From contig JAODUP010000272.1 in assembly GCA_025642065.1 (NCBI GenBank), forward strand, positions 554,001 through 618,000: a stretch of DNA of 64,000 nucleotides. Direction: 5' to 3'. The translations under genes and the position numbers were made by a program. Below are positions 14,013 to 26,486 of this stretch, in pieces (positions within the stretch are counted from its first letter, which is position 1; each line of letters opens with the position of its first letter). The notes beneath the pieces were generated by a model that searched no databases, was not told the DNA's origin, and saw only the letters and a program-made list of their open reading frames with translations. The stretch comes from Paralvinella palmiformis. Its lineage: Eukaryota; Annelida; Polychaeta; Terebellida; Alvinellidae.

Positions 14013-14958
14013 CTTCCCTCCTGCTCCCAGTTTTTGACCACGTTTATTTATTTATACCCGATTACATGATGGCACATCCCCGGACATTCTCGGATGCTGC
14101 TGCATGCCCGTCCTGATCCCGGCCCCTCATCCCATATGTAGACGTACATCGCGTCTGACCGAACGAGAAGAGCGATGAATTTCAAAAGCGGACTACATTA
14201 CGGCGCGAAAACAACTTCCGAGTAGTAAACCGGACGAAGGGCAAGCATTATCAACGTCAAATCAGTTTTGCATCATTACTTATGAAGGCCACCGCCGAGT
14301 TCTTTGAAGTACTAAAATGTACGCCACACTCCTTGGCTAAGAGAGAGAGATACATAGTGTGTGTGTGTGTGTGTGTGTATGTGTGTGAAAATAGTGTGTG
14401 TGTGAGAGAACTTCTGGTTACTAGAAACACTTAAGAGGCACCCCACCGGCTTAAGGGACTCGTTCGCGTGTAGGAATATTGACCACAGGATAGGCTACGC
14501 GGCAAGTCGGGATCGGCTCCGACACACACACACACACACACAGACAGACAGGCATAGTTGGTTATCCCACAGACCTCTCAGCTCACAGCCTAAAGTAGCC
14601 GGCCAGCCACAACAACAACAACACCAGCAACGGCAACCCGGCGGAGAGGGCTCCAGAAATCAGGTCAACCAACGCCAATAGACAAACACCTCTCTCTCAG
14701 TCCGTGGGATTGATAACGGATACTCGGCGCGTTACTCGCTCCGGATATAAATGACACATCGAACGGGGATCTGGATCACCGACAGTGAAGCGAAGAAAGA
14801 GGGCGAAAGTGCGGAAAGTAGACTTTTGTCGTCGAACGTCGAAGGATGACGTCGACACTTTAAAAAGGCCCGTATTCGATGAGTAGTCAACTGACAAACT
14901 CACAACAACCGGAACTCTCTACCTGATATCAGTACGTCAAGTCGGGTTAGTTTGTATT

Positions 14959-14994
<36 letters not shown>

Positions 14995-17439
14995 CATGTG
15001 CGTATGTGTGTGTATGTGCGCGCGAGTGTGTGTGTATAGTCGTGTGACAAACCTGTTTACGGAGAATTTGTCACTTTGAGGGTTACCGTTTTAGAGACTT
15101 CTCTTTTTCGAGTAGTCGACATCGGGCTCGTTTTACACTTTTCTAGTGAGTGAGTGAGTGAGTGAGTGTGAGATTGAGTAGTTTGTTTAGTCACGGCGAT
15201 GGTTACACTTGACACATATGTGGGCCGTGGGCGGTTCCCTAGGCACATATCTCACTCACCAAAAACAGCCTCTACAGCAAAGTGTTTTATCAGATGCGGC
15301 ATTGGAACACCTCGCCCTCAAGCCCGCCCCCCGTTTTGTACTTTTCTACGAATTGAAACCTCGGATTTGGAAATTAGATGAAACTGTTCGCCACCGAAGG
15401 TAATAGTCACGGTGTGTGCGCGCGCATGTGTGTGTGTGTGTGTGTGCGTGCGTATTGTTATATTCGATTTATCTCAGCCATTAGTCCGTCCGTCCGTCCA
15501 TCCATCCATCCACATGGTAACACACACAGATATTTATTGTTATATCAGTGATGGGATAAAGTCTAGAATCATCCAGTTTAAAAAGGTTATTACAGAATGT
15601 TGAATCTTATAACGCCCCCCCCCCACACACACACACAAACAAACGCGCGCGCGCGCGCACACACACACACACACAAAGACACACAAACGCACTTACATAA
15701 ACGCACGCGCTCACACATTTAACTACCGATTTACTCAAGACAATAAATACAAACGCATCATTAACTTTTTTAAATCAAGATCAGGTATTTAAAATAATAA
15801 AAATGTTTACAAATCAAACGTTTACATTCATTCGGACAGACGATGGACATATCGCTATTTATAATCGATTAAATTCATTTATAGACGCATAACATTCGAT
15901 AACTGCAACGACTGAACAAATCAAAGAAAAAAATTGAATTATGACGATAAGTTAAAACATGGAAGACTTCTTTCTATTGTGATACTCCGAACCTCGGAGA
16001 AGAATCCCACAAATGCAGGCATGAGTCAGATTCGAACCCACATCCTAGACGCTCTATCAGCTGTGCAATAGGAGCGCCCTCAAACCGTATCAGTATTCTC
16101 CCTGGACAACGACGATCTGTTTACATTTTCGTTGTGAGCTGATTGGTCTGTCAGGATTATATATGTCAGGTCGACCTACATATTATACTCACTACGACAC
16201 GGAAAGGTTTGTTTTGGTTCAACTGACAGTGTACTTTACCGCTGATTTGGTGTAATGCGGGGGGGGGGGGGAAGATTCAATTCTGGACATTAACGTGTTG
16301 AGGATGTGCGCGTTTCAACAGTGGATAATCCAGGTCAATCCGCCCCGCTTGCGTCTCGCTGAATTAAAAAAAAAAATAGTCCGAGATTCCTTTAAGGACC
16401 TTCTAATGGAACGATTCATTTTGCCAGATTCGCAAATCGCATACGCAGCCGCACGTATGGGATGATGCTCGTGCGTTTAAATGCTTTCCATTTTTTGTCG
16501 CATACCGGATACCGCGTATATGGAATCTTAGCTTAAGGAGGTCAAGCATTCTGGATCTGACCTCGCGTGTATACTTAGATGTGTGCGTGTGTGCGTGCGT
16601 GTGTGTGTGTGTGTACGAAAACTAAGGCCTTTTCATTAGTTCCTGTAAGCTGTCCACGTTTCAGTAACATAGCGTTTATCTCCGCCGACCAAGACAGGTC
16701 AATAAGAAGACCCGACATTAAATATCGCATGCTCCAACTAACTCGACGGATCCAGTCGTTCACGTCCCATTGTCCAACTGTCCGTACCGAGAACACAATA
16801 GATCTCATTGTAATTAACTCCCCTCATTCATCGTACGCGTGATGATGACGGCATCTCGCCGACTGACTGACTGACTGACTGACTGACGCGGCTGCCCTCG
16901 TTCGGAACGGGAATGGGATGCGGGCCACAGCAAGTCCGGATCTCTCTGTCGCCGGCGAAAGAGCAACGACGAAATCCGGATCGGTCCCCAAAACGGACGC
17001 TTTCCAAACGGGGCGCGCGCACGCTACGCCAACGTCCCCCCCCCCCAAAACGAACTGGGACCGCGCCCTCATCCGGCCCCCAACATAAGCTCCATAACAT
17101 CCCACTTGTCATTAACCGCTGACAGTTGTAATTATTCTAACTACAGAACTGTGTCATTCTATCTGACAAGGGTGTCTGCCTGTGTAGTCACCTTCGTGCC
17201 ACTTTTATGTACGCCAACACGTCATAAACCACTTCGAGCGTCACGGGCTCGTCTTGTGTCGGGTCAGGGAGTGTGGGGGGGGGGGGCAATATCCGGATTA
17301 AACATCTTCGGATTGAATATTATCCATTCTGGAATCGATTACAAATCCTTGTACCGAGTATTTCTCGTCTTTCACTCTGCCTGCCCCCCCCCGTTTTTAT
17401 TATTATTATTATGCCTGATATATGAGAAGGTTGTAGTGT
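14013..17439. other. No gene seen; several GC-rich patches
   Basis: GT array near 14359-14385, CT array 14960-14983, CGCG/CA array 15618-15676. The patch 16840-17110 is GC- and CpG-rich with unrelated open frames on both strands; it could be regulatory, but no promoter motif was identified. A GACT repeat sits at 16858-16890. Confidence 0.5.
15988..16080 (-). mobile_element. SINE-D-like tRNA head
   Basis: Minus strand: tRNA-like segment with B box GGGTTCGAATCTGAC, then GCATTTGTGGGATTC. Same order as in the 185-bp duplicates. Confidence 0.55.
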
Positions 17440-17664
17440 TGTGTAATGTCACAGCGATTAATGCACTGCGCTGCAAACAACCCGCCCAGGGTTCGAATCC
17501 CAGTTGGGCATGTGTTCGATGGGTGTTCGACTAGAAAGTTGTTCTTCGGACATATGTCTCAATCGTTAACATAGTCCAGGCTAATCGACCGACCCAACTC
17601 ACTCACTCACTCACTCACTCACTCACTCACTCACTCACTCACTCACTCACTCACTCACTCACTA
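17440..17664 (+). mobile_element. SINE-D-like head followed by a long CTCA repeat
   Basis: GCGATTAATGCACTGCGCTG and B box GGGTTCGAATCCCAG look tRNA-like. After about 90 bases a clean CTCA tetranucleotide array (17596-17664) follows, perhaps grown from the element's tail. Confidence 0.5.
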
Positions 17665-18476
17665 CAAAACAAGAAAGAAAACAACTTTAATGGTATAATT
17701 AGTGTAGCCGATGATAAGTACAATGATGATTCTGACAATGTTGATGATGATGATGATGATGTTGATGATGTTGATGATGGTGATGACGATAGATAGATAA
17801 TATAAGTATAATGTTATCCTCGTCGTCGTAGATTCCGTACAGGTGGATGATGTACCCGAAACTTCAAGAAAGATGAATAATGACAAAGAACGTTTCATCC
17901 TCTTTATTCTCCCCCTATATCCCCCCCCCCCGCCATCATTCACATAACCCAAGCCGCGGCTTATATTTGCGTCATCGGGGAATACCTCAACCCACGGAGA
18001 CGCTTCCTCGTCCTAGCTGGTAGCGTGGTTGGCCACGGTTCTTTAGCACCTCGGTTCGAATTCCGACTGGCCTATGTGTGAGAAGGGTGTTTCATTTTCC
18101 ACTTCGCCTCATTAACGACATTCGGAGGTCAGTCGGGCCATTAAAACCTACCGGATACACGAAGGTGGCCCATGAACGGCAACGTTTATGTTTACACGTT
18201 TACGTATGGATGTACGGCACTGAACTAGAGCTATTATTACGAATCTCTATATCTCTCTCCCTCCGACCCACACGCAGTTTCCTTTAAAAGCAGAAAGGTG
18301 ACCGCTCATCTGTCTACATATCTGTCTGCCTGCCTGTTTGTCTGTCTGTATGTCTGTCTGAAGACAGGCTCAACTTACTATCCAGTCTGCATGCTAATTG
18401 TTTGTTTGTCTGTAATCTACACCATGGGTATATTACGTCGGTCAGCCTTTGTGCCTATCAGTATGCGTATGCTAGT

Positions 18477-18522
<46 letters not shown>

Positions 18523-18825
18523 TATAAACACCATTATCTCAGGTCAGGGTATCTATTCTTTTTATTACTGCGAAATAAAGCATCCATGACACGTTTGATC
18601 ATTGTCATCGACAGGAATCAACCAGGTTGATAACACTGGTACTGTTCTCGACTATACAGCACGTATACATTCAACAGATGTGTGTATGCCGGGGTTCAGG
18701 TGTCGATTCATGTTCAGAGAGATAATGGCGTTCTGTTTGAGGACGACACGATGATTAGCAGCGTCTGTTACTGCTTCCCACTCTTATGTTCCCAATAGGG
18801 CAATGGTAGCATGCACGTACGCACG

Positions 18826-18865
<40 letters not shown>

Positions 18866-18921
18866 ATGGAATACCTGTAAAGGCGTTCTGTAGTGGCCAC
18901 TACCTTTTTCAAATGATTATA
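17665..18921. other. No gene seen outside the SINE-A at 18005
   Basis: GAT repeats 17740-17785, TA array 18480-18525, CA array 18832-18863. Confidence 0.65.
18005..18178 (+). mobile_element. SINE-A relative, diverged subfamily
   Basis: Head TAGCTGGTAGCGTGGTTGGCC with a B box GGTTCGAATTCC, then AAGGGTGTTTCATTTTCCAC and GGTCAGTCGGGCC. The same head variant occurs at 20027 and 41024, so this is a subfamily. Confidence 0.75.
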
Positions 18922-19113
18922 GGGGCGCCTCCGTGGTCTAGCGGTAGCGTGCTGGACCACAGATCACTACCACCCGTGTTCGAATCCCGGCGTGGGCATA
19001 TCTGAAGGTTGTTTCGTCTTTCACCTCGTCTCATTACCTTTGGAGGTCGCTCGGCCCATTTAGCCTACCTAGTGCACAAAAGTGGCCGTAAAACACCAAT
19101 CATCATCATCATC
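18922..19113 (+). mobile_element. SINE-A, full length, with perfect 14-bp target duplication
   Basis: Best copy in the window: 192 bases. The tRNA-like head carries an A-box-like GTGGTCTAGCGGTAG and a B box GTTCGAATCCC. The body has GGTCGCTCGGCCCATTTAGCC, and an ATC-repeat tail follows. TTCAAATGATTATA flanks it on both sides (18908-18921 and 19114-19127). The head is transcribed by RNA polymerase III in such elements; mobility depends on a LINE. Confidence 0.93.
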
Positions 19114-19150
19114 TTCAAATGATTATAATATAAATGTATTTTACTTCCAT

Positions 19151-19506
19151 TGACAGTGAGCTCCGATGGCCTAGCGGTTAAGCACCCGACACTGGGTGCC
19201 AACGGTCACAGGTTCGAACCCCGCAAGAGGTCGAAACCTTTCCAGAGATTAATTTCTCGGCTCACAACATCGTTGGTGGCTGACCACGTTAAATGGCGCT
19301 ACCGTCTCCACTGAATTATTTAAAATAAAGGGGGACGTTAAATAGCTTCTGAAGAACACTCTGGCAGTGACCACCCTCTGAGTATTTCGGCTCCATCTTA
19401 CCGTACTTCTTCCCTGTGAGTGGTGGGGGGGTTCTCACCCACTCCCAACATACAGGCTGTGCCGAATAAGCGACATCCTGGGGATTCTCCCCGAACAACA
19501 AAACAA
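19151..19506 (+). mobile_element. SINE-B, full length, with 8-bp target duplication
   Basis: 356 bases: tRNA-like head (GGCCTAGCGGTTAAGCAC, B box GGTTCGAACCCC), long body with CTCACAACATCG and CTGAATTATTTAAAATAAA, 3' end TGGGGATTCTCCCCGAA. ACTTCCAT occurs at 19143-19150 and 19507-19514. The body is not shared with SINE-A. Confidence 0.9.
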
Positions 19507-19527
19507 ACTTCCATCGTTAGTATCTCT

Positions 19528-19578
<51 letters not shown>

Positions 19579-19967
19579 ATTTACCGTAAGTTATACATAA
19601 ATTAAGTATTATTGTGGGCAGAAACATCGTAACAAGTTTGTGTTTACACTGTTCACCACGAAGTGGTAGCTGATTAATTACGTAACGGATTATGCACGTA
19701 TGCTCAGTGTCGGCACACACAGACCGGTTACGTTACATAAACAAGCAAACAAAACCATACCATAACACACATATGTTGATGACGTCAGTGCCCAACGGAA
19801 TATTTATTAGAATGTCTTCTTTGACGCCCGGTTGATGTCGCAATAGCCTGAATTTCAGACCACACGCATTTAAAATATCACAGTTTTTATAAACTGAAAT
19901 ATCAAATGAGGCTTTTATCTACAGTTTCAAAAAGGTATTGTACATGTCAGAGTAGGATGAAAATATC

Positions 19968-20026
<59 letters not shown>

Positions 20027-20029
<3 letters not shown>

Positions 20030-20167
20030 TAACTGGTAGCGCGGTTGGCCACATATCTATAGCACCTAGGTTCAAACACCGGCCGGGCTATGTCAGAAGT
20101 CAAACATGAAACACCCTTCAGATATGCCCACCCATAGATTCGAACTCAGGTGCTAGTGAAGTGTGGT
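20027..20167. mobile_element. Two SINE-A pieces head to head
   Basis: 20027-20098 is a plus-strand head (TAACTGGTAGCGCGGTTGGCC). It is followed directly by a minus-strand body and head (ATGAAACACCCTTCAGATATG at about 20105), giving an inverted arrangement. Confidence 0.65.
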
Positions 20168-20562
20168 ATTTATACTAATATAAGTATGTGCAAAACACAA
20201 TACAATACAAAGGATAATTACAAATTTCAATCATTCTGTGTATATGAAGTTTAAAACATCCTCAAATTCAGTCTCCCACAATAAATGGGGGTTTCGCTCT
20301 CTCATAAAAAGACTACCAATAATTAATATATTTATTATAAGGTTACTGATCCAGACATAATGCCACTGGACACTCACAATGCGACAGAGACGGAAACCCA
20401 CGCGGTCGAACCAGGCTGATTAATGAACAATTTCAATCAAATATGGCTGTATGTCCGGCGGGATGCCATACGCTTTTAACACCATACGGGTAGCTTAAAT
20501 ACATGTAGTCCGGCGGCCCAGGCGAGATTAAATGCAGGTAGCCCGGCAGGCCAGGCGAGAAG

Positions 20563-20630
20563 GCTGTACCAAACAAGTGACAGCCTGGGGATACTCCCCG
20601 AACTACAAGCAAGCAAAGGCGAGCTTAAAT
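20563..20630 (+). mobile_element. SINE-B 3' end fragment
   Basis: CAGCCTGGGGATACTCCCC and the following A-rich part match the end of the copy at 19151. Confidence 0.6.
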
Positions 20631-21032
20631 ATAGGTAGCCCGGCGAGCTTAAATACAGGTAGCCTGGCGGGCCAGCCGAGCTTAAACACAGGTAGTCCGG
20701 CAGGCCCGGCGGGCCAGCCAGGCAGGCAGGCAGGCTTAACACATTAACTATTTCGATCACGTCCGTCGCCAAATAACGTCTCTACTAAACGGTAGGGCTT
20801 TCCAGAATTGGACACTCGCCTTTAATAGGAAAACTAAACAGGTCGCCTACGGCCCGTCGTCGCCGCTCGCCTTGCCGTAATGCGGCACAGACAGGCAATT
20901 ACGGGTACGTTATAGGACGGCAGATATTTGATACGCGTCGGTGGCGCCACGGAGGCACCTTATACAGGCCAGTTCCGGCGAATGTGAAAGAACCGCACAA
21001 CTGGACCCGATACAGGATGCCTGAGGCGCGGC

Positions 21033-21122
21033 TTTATAAAGAGCAGTTGTGTGCGCGAGATGCAGCTATTAATGGCTTTATGGTGTTCTCTTGGCGGCTT
21101 TTTCGGGTGACTTGAGGTAAGT
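21033..21122 (+). promoter_or_regulatory. Candidate TATA promoter plus non-coding first exon and splice donor
   Basis: A GC-rich stretch carries TTTATAAA at 21033-21040. About 75 bases later there is a strong donor, GAG|GTAAGT, with the intron GT at 21117. A start site expected about 30 bases after the TATA box would give a short leader exon ending at 21116. The nearest plus-strand gene is the TRIM-NHL gene at 27802; upstream of its ATG a pyrimidine-rich acceptor-like site ends in CAG at about 27776. Linking the two as a leader exon and a 6.7-kb intron is inference only. Confidence 0.3.
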
Positions 21123-21220
21123 AATAAGCCGTTTATGTGGAGGCTTTTCTCTCAGCCGGGAAGTTGTCAATGGCTGTAGTCGGTTAAGTGGCGACATCTC
21201 GCGGCCTGCCTGAAACAGAC

Positions 21221-21259
<39 letters not shown>

Positions 21260-22390
21260 GCGAAATTGGTGTTTGAATAGATAGATAGATAGATAGATAG
21301 ATAAAGAGGGGGGAACGCGTCTGCCTCCAGATTCCATCAAATCGCCGAATGAGCGCGAAGACTGAACGACAGCGGCTTAATGCTAACGCGGTACCTACTA
21401 TCTACCATCCACAGATCAACTTATACCACAAGCCGCTAACAAGATTGATTCCTGTAGCTGCCAGCTCATGTTGTTGTTGTTGTTGATGTTGATGTTGTTG
21501 TGGTCGTCGTCGTTGTCGCGGCGACCGTGTAGCGGCGCTTGTGTCGTAACTCTTCAAAATGCCATCAACAGACAAAGGTCACTTCGAGTTGATCCATAAG
21601 CCTGACCTTTCGTATCTGCAACCCTTCTACGGCCTTTCATCAACAAACGGCCCAGCCCGGCAGCTGGTTCTAAATTTAAAGCATCTTCACTTTCTCGTCG
21701 GCTCGGCACAAGGAAAACAATGCCCCGTAACGTTTAGTACAAGTAGTAGGCCGCTCATAGAACTAGCGTCTGAACTTGAGATGCTTTACGCTTAGTACGG
21801 GTACTTGTAGTATGAAGGTCGAAGAATTAGTACGGTAGTAGGGAAGGTCAAACGACTGACGCAAGCGGCAAGAAGGGAAACGTTATCATCAAAATAATCA
21901 CGAAGTACTATCAGCCAAGCCAGAGTCTGGTTCGAGAAATAGGACACTGGGCGGGTAATATAACTATCTAGCTGGAACTCGTGCTTCGCAGGGAAATATT
22001 TGGACACGCCATTGTTTGATATAATTGTTAGGAATTAATACTAACTCCAACAGCATCATTGCACAGTACTGAGTCTGTAAGTAAACCACTTATTCGGTTA
22101 TTATGCGTAGCGAATATGCCCAGCCAGCAGTGGCGAATACCCCCGGTGACGAAAATGCTGCGGTGGCGAACATCCCCGGACTCTAAGAGAGACACCATTA
22201 TGAAGAGTTCCAAAGATGTCTGCGCCCATGGAACATTTTGTCGTAAAAATCGTCTGATCGTCGACTAGACAAAGCGGATTTGTTTTAAAGCCGGATACGT
22301 GAAGCTTCGAATATGTACGCAAGCTGTCAGTCAGCAGCATCGATAGAAAGTGATTATAAGGGGTTTGCATATTATATTAGCAAGATCTAT

Positions 22391-22565
22391 AATGATTGAT
22401 GTTTTATGGCCACTTTTGTGCACACGGTAGGCTAAATGGGCCAAGCGACCTCCAAACGTCAAAAATGAAACAACCTTCAGATATGCCCACGCTGAGATTC
22501 GAACACGGCTGGTCACTGTGATCTGTGGCCCAACACGCTACCGCTAGACCACGGAGGCGCCCCGA
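22391..22565 (-). mobile_element. SINE-A copy with 9-bp target duplication
   Basis: Near full length. AAGATCTAT lies on both sides (22382-22390 and 22566-22574). Confidence 0.88.
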
Positions 22566-22608
22566 AAGATCTATGATATAATAGGACAGACACTAAGAAG
22601 GCCATATA

Positions 22609-22714
22609 GTGAGCTCCAGTGGCCTAGCTGTTAAACACCCGGCACTCGGTGCCAACGGTCACAGGTTCGAACCCCACAAGAGATTGATTTCTCAGCTCAC
22701 AACATCGTGGGTGG
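22609..22714 (+). mobile_element. SINE-B, 3' truncated
   Basis: Intact tRNA-like head (GGCCTAGCTGTTAAACACC, B box GGTTCGAACCCC) and the first part of the body, up to the 33-bp minisatellite. Confidence 0.85.
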
Positions 22715-22756
22715 ATGTATAAGTTACCAAAAAGGAAGAAAGGCCGCACATATAGT

Positions 22757-23005
22757 ACTGTTTGCTGATAGGAATGCCACACAGCAGCTACAAGTTGTTG
22801 GTAGGAAGGACACACAACTTATATAGGTTAATGCCACACAGGTGGTACAAGTCACTGGTAGGAAGGCCATACACCTGGTACAAACGACTGGTAGGAGGGC
22901 CACGCAGATGGCACAAGTTACTGGTAGGAAGGCCACACAGATAGTATATGCAACTGTTAGGAAGTGTAAACAACTGGTACAGTTAACAGTAAGACTCAAC
23001 AGCAA
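22757..23005. repeat. 33-bp minisatellite
   Basis: About eight units such as GCCACACAGGTGGTACAAGT followed by an ACTGGTAGGAAG block. The period is a multiple of three, so open frames cross the array on both strands. Confidence 0.88.
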
Positions 23006-24212
23006 GTATAGTCAGAAGGTCAGATAGACAATGCTGATGATAGCAAAGACTCTGGCAAGACAACCATCCGTCGATTGTGGACATCTGATATAAGACTGTC
23101 ATCGATGGAATCTCAGTGTTACTTGTGTCTGAGAGATATTTCATCTGATAATTTCTTTTTTTCTTTCTTTGTTCCATGTGCGACCAGTGAGTGTCAGAAC
23201 TAGGCATAAACATCACTGACTGACTGACTGACTGACTGATTGATTGACCGAATGATGGATTGATTGACTTACTAGCTTATTGACTGACTGACTGACTCAC
23301 TCACTTATTCACTCACCAATAACCCATTCAACAACTCAATTACACTAACTAATGAGGAGCTAACCGGTACAGGTAGCCAATTAGTGGACACAAGTCATGG
23401 CCGGCCTCCAGCCATACAACTTCTCTATCTGTATACAGAATACAAGGAACAATGACGGCAGTTTTGATGGGATGGGGTCGCCCCGGAATAGGAGTAATGA
23501 AAAACTAATGATGGGCACTACAGAGTAAACGTGCCATTTGCCCGCTTTATGTATATAAGGCACTTATTACCGTTAATATATATATATATAGTCTAATATA
23601 TAGTATATATATATATATATATATGTGGCTTATATGAATGTGAGTGAGTGAGTGAGTGAGTGCGTGAGTGAATTAAACACGGTACACCTCGAATTAGAAC
23701 CCACAACCTGGAGGTTTGAAGCGCAATACTCTAACCACTACGATAACGGAACGCTCGTAACTCCTTAGAGAAACTCCCATAAAAACAGGTATAAATCGGA
23801 TTCAAACCCGAGTCTGAAGGTTTGCAGTGCAGCGCCCTAACCACTGGGCTACTTATAGCTGAACGGCGTTGGTTGTCTTAATGGCTTTGGTGGTAGTGTT
23901 GTTAGTAGACTATAAACTGAGACTGCTATCGGGTTCGAATACACCAACCAGCTATTAACCAGGTCGACTCAATCATAAACTGAGTCCTCAACTCATTGGA
24001 GATGGATTATCCTGGATCTTGAGTCTCTAGCTGGAGGCAGGCTGTACTGATTCGGCACAGATGAGACGAAGTGCTAACAAGCTAATCTCTGGGCCTTAAC
24101 CAGAATGGAAAGTCCTTAGAACTGCGAAGCTGGTTTCGAACTTTAAACCCATAAATAACTAAACTAATGAAATACATGGCCCGAGACAGGTGGATGATTA
24201 AAACGAGCGAAT
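23006..24212. other. No gene seen outside the SINE-D-like heads
   Basis: GACT repeats 23216-23300, TA array near 23575-23625, GTGA repeat 23638-23665. A further tRNA-like B box (GGGTTCGAAT) at about 23932 may mark another decayed SINE. Confidence 0.55.
23680..23860 (-). mobile_element. Two SINE-D-like tRNA heads in tandem
   Basis: On the minus strand two tRNA-like segments (anticodon-side CTCTAACCACT and CCCTAACCACTGGGC on the plus strand) lie about 90 bases apart, the second with AAAACAGGTATAAATCGG between. Confidence 0.5.
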
Positions 24213-24530
24213 GCTGTGTTCAACCTGTGTTCAGCCTCTGTTCTACCCGTGTTCAGCCTCTGTTTTACCGGTGTTCGGCCTTTGTCCTACCTGTGTTCAC
24301 TCTCTGTTCTACCTGTGTTCAGTCGTTGTCCTAGCTGTGTTCAGCCTCTGTTCTACTTGTGTTCAGCCTCTGTTCTACTTGTGTTCAGCCTTTGTTCTAC
24401 CTGTGTTCAGCCACTGTCCTACCTGTGCTCACCCTTTGTTCTACCTAGGTTCAGCCTTTTTCTACCCGTAATTCAGTCGCTGTACTACCTGTGTTCAGCC
24501 TTTGTTCTACCTGTATTCAGCCTTCGTTCA
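24213..24530. repeat. 22-bp minisatellite
   Basis: About fourteen units of the type GTGTTCAGCCTCTGTTCTAC plus two bases. Because 22 is not a multiple of three, the same peptide pattern reappears in different frames. Confidence 0.9.
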
Positions 24531-25287
24531 GTCTTAGCAATGCTGGTCTCATATGGACATACGGCCAGCCGGACACTCGCTAGGAAATGAGATGGACAAA
24601 CCGAACGTTTTTACCCAACAGACAAACATAACACAATAATCCTATCGCGGGCAATCCCTGATCGTCCCTTTGAGGTATAAAAACCAAAGACAAAAACATC
24701 AACAAATTAACCAACCCGAGCAGCATCCGAGTTTGAGCCGGGATCCAATTATGTACAGGCGCGACTTACAGATATGCTAAATGGTATCCGGATAAGGAAT
24801 GCGTTTTGTATGATTCCTGGCGTGTCGGAATCCGGTGGGATTAGTTTATCATCTCTTCCCAGCCAGCTGACAGCGTACATTCAGTACTTAAAACAACAAC
24901 AAAGGGAGTACAAATTTACCCCGGAAGCGATGATATTCTTAAATACGCTGAAGTCCCTTTGCTGACGTCACAGCTGCGAATTTCCCGTCGGTTTGCGCAT
25001 GGCTGCATTTCGACGCGCCGCATTAATGGAGCAATTCAACTCGACAAAGCCCATACACCGATGGACGCGTGGACTTCTGGCTTTGGATTCCCATTGTAGC
25101 CGTGTGGACGTGTGAATTCGTGTAGGCATTAAGTGGCAACTAAACGTGGGCGACACTAAATGGCACTTTTCTGCCGAGGGGACCTTTAATTATACTCTGT
25201 TTCCTCGCCGGTTCGATTGCCCTCACTCAATGGGACGTCGAACGTGAGGCCACTGATAGCGGTGTGTCTTTGCTAACTCACGGCTAT

Positions 25288-25495
25288 CATGATGATGATG
25301 AAGATGATGATTATGGCGATTGATGTTTTACGGCCATGTTGTGCACGTGGTAGGCTAAATGGGTCGAGCGACCTCCGATAGTGATGAAGCGAAGTCAAAG
25401 ATGAAACACCCTTCAGATATGCCTACGTCGAGATTCGAACACGGGTGGTAGTGATCTGTGGTCCAACACGCTACCGCTAGACCACGGAGGCGCCC
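25288..25495 (-). mobile_element. SINE-A copy, near full length
   Basis: GAT-repeat tail, body GGGTCGAGCGACCTCC, and a tRNA-like head ending in GGAGGCGCCC. Confidence 0.88.
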
Positions 25496-26098
25496 ACGCC
25501 AGCGTTCTAGGGGAAAAGAAGTTGCTAGCGAGACATAGCTGAAACTTGTTGGGATGAAACACGCCTGACGAATCATAGCGCCTTCTGTGTACTCGGCGTC
25601 AACTACAGTTGCCTTCGTACACTAACCCAACAACACGGCAAAAATTGGACATAACCATTCATCATCTGCTCCCTGACCCATCCAAAGCGAGGGATAATGG
25701 CAACCCTTGCGAGGATGCGAGCTGTACTAAGAGTGTCGGCTAGCCGTCTCCGAACAAACTGACCTCATCATTTACGGCCTCAAACACACAGGTACCGCAC
25801 CACGTAACAACAGATACCACGACGATGATGATCGATCATCACCGACTGTAAGATACCACATCTAGCTCGACAATTTTTCAATATCTGAACTCGACCGTCT
25901 AGAATATTGCGACGATGATTTTGAACTTCGTTATCGGTTTAAAACGCGAACTCGTCTAATCGATTAAGTGCACGTTTTCGTTTCCCATCAAGTTATCGCT
26001 TACGTCACAATAACGTCGCAAGCTATATAAAAAATAGCATATTCATTCCAATAAAGAAAACGACGCGAGGGGATTGTTTCCGCTAAAAAATGTAGTCC

Positions 26099-26134
<36 letters not shown>

Positions 26135-26486
26135 ACTGACTAGCAGAAAATAGTTGTATCGTGTAAAGGAGGAGATTTATATTAAATATCGCACTTTTTT
26201 TCCCGACCGGTAAATCTTCCCACGCCTCCAGGGATCACGTGACGCGCGTTCCACGGAAGCCCTACAACAATACGGCTGGTTTACTTGGCCACTTTAAAGA
26301 TAGCGAGTAACAATTTCTGGAGCGCCTTTACAGCGTTCGGTAACTAAATATAGCTGGAAGATATTCCAGTAGAAGTTATCCCTTTTCGAATCGGATGCTT
26401 AACGTTTTGCAACATTACTACCACTATTACCACTACCACCACTATTACTACTACTACTACTACTACTACGGTACAGCTACATCAGG

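Larger units (their letters stand above)
19507..22390. other. No gene seen; repeats and a possible promoter
   Basis: TA array 19530-19574, CA/TA array 19970-20026, a degenerate repeat of GCTTAAATACAGGTAGCC type at 20500-20725, GA array 21226-21256 and GATA array 21279-21303. The candidate promoter is at 21033. The small frame 21559-21795 has no recognisable domain. Confidence 0.5.

Noticed and set aside
16824..17122. GC-rich region open on both strands
   Set aside because: No domain and no splice or start signal that decides; high GC removes stop codons on both strands.
18930..19000. tRNA-like sequences with A and B boxes
   Set aside because: They are heads of SINEs, followed by the same body in many copies, and do not look like intact stand-alone tRNA genes.
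24211..24590. Cys/Leu-rich frames resembling membrane or secreted peptides
   Set aside because: They arise from the 22-base minisatellite and recur in several frames.
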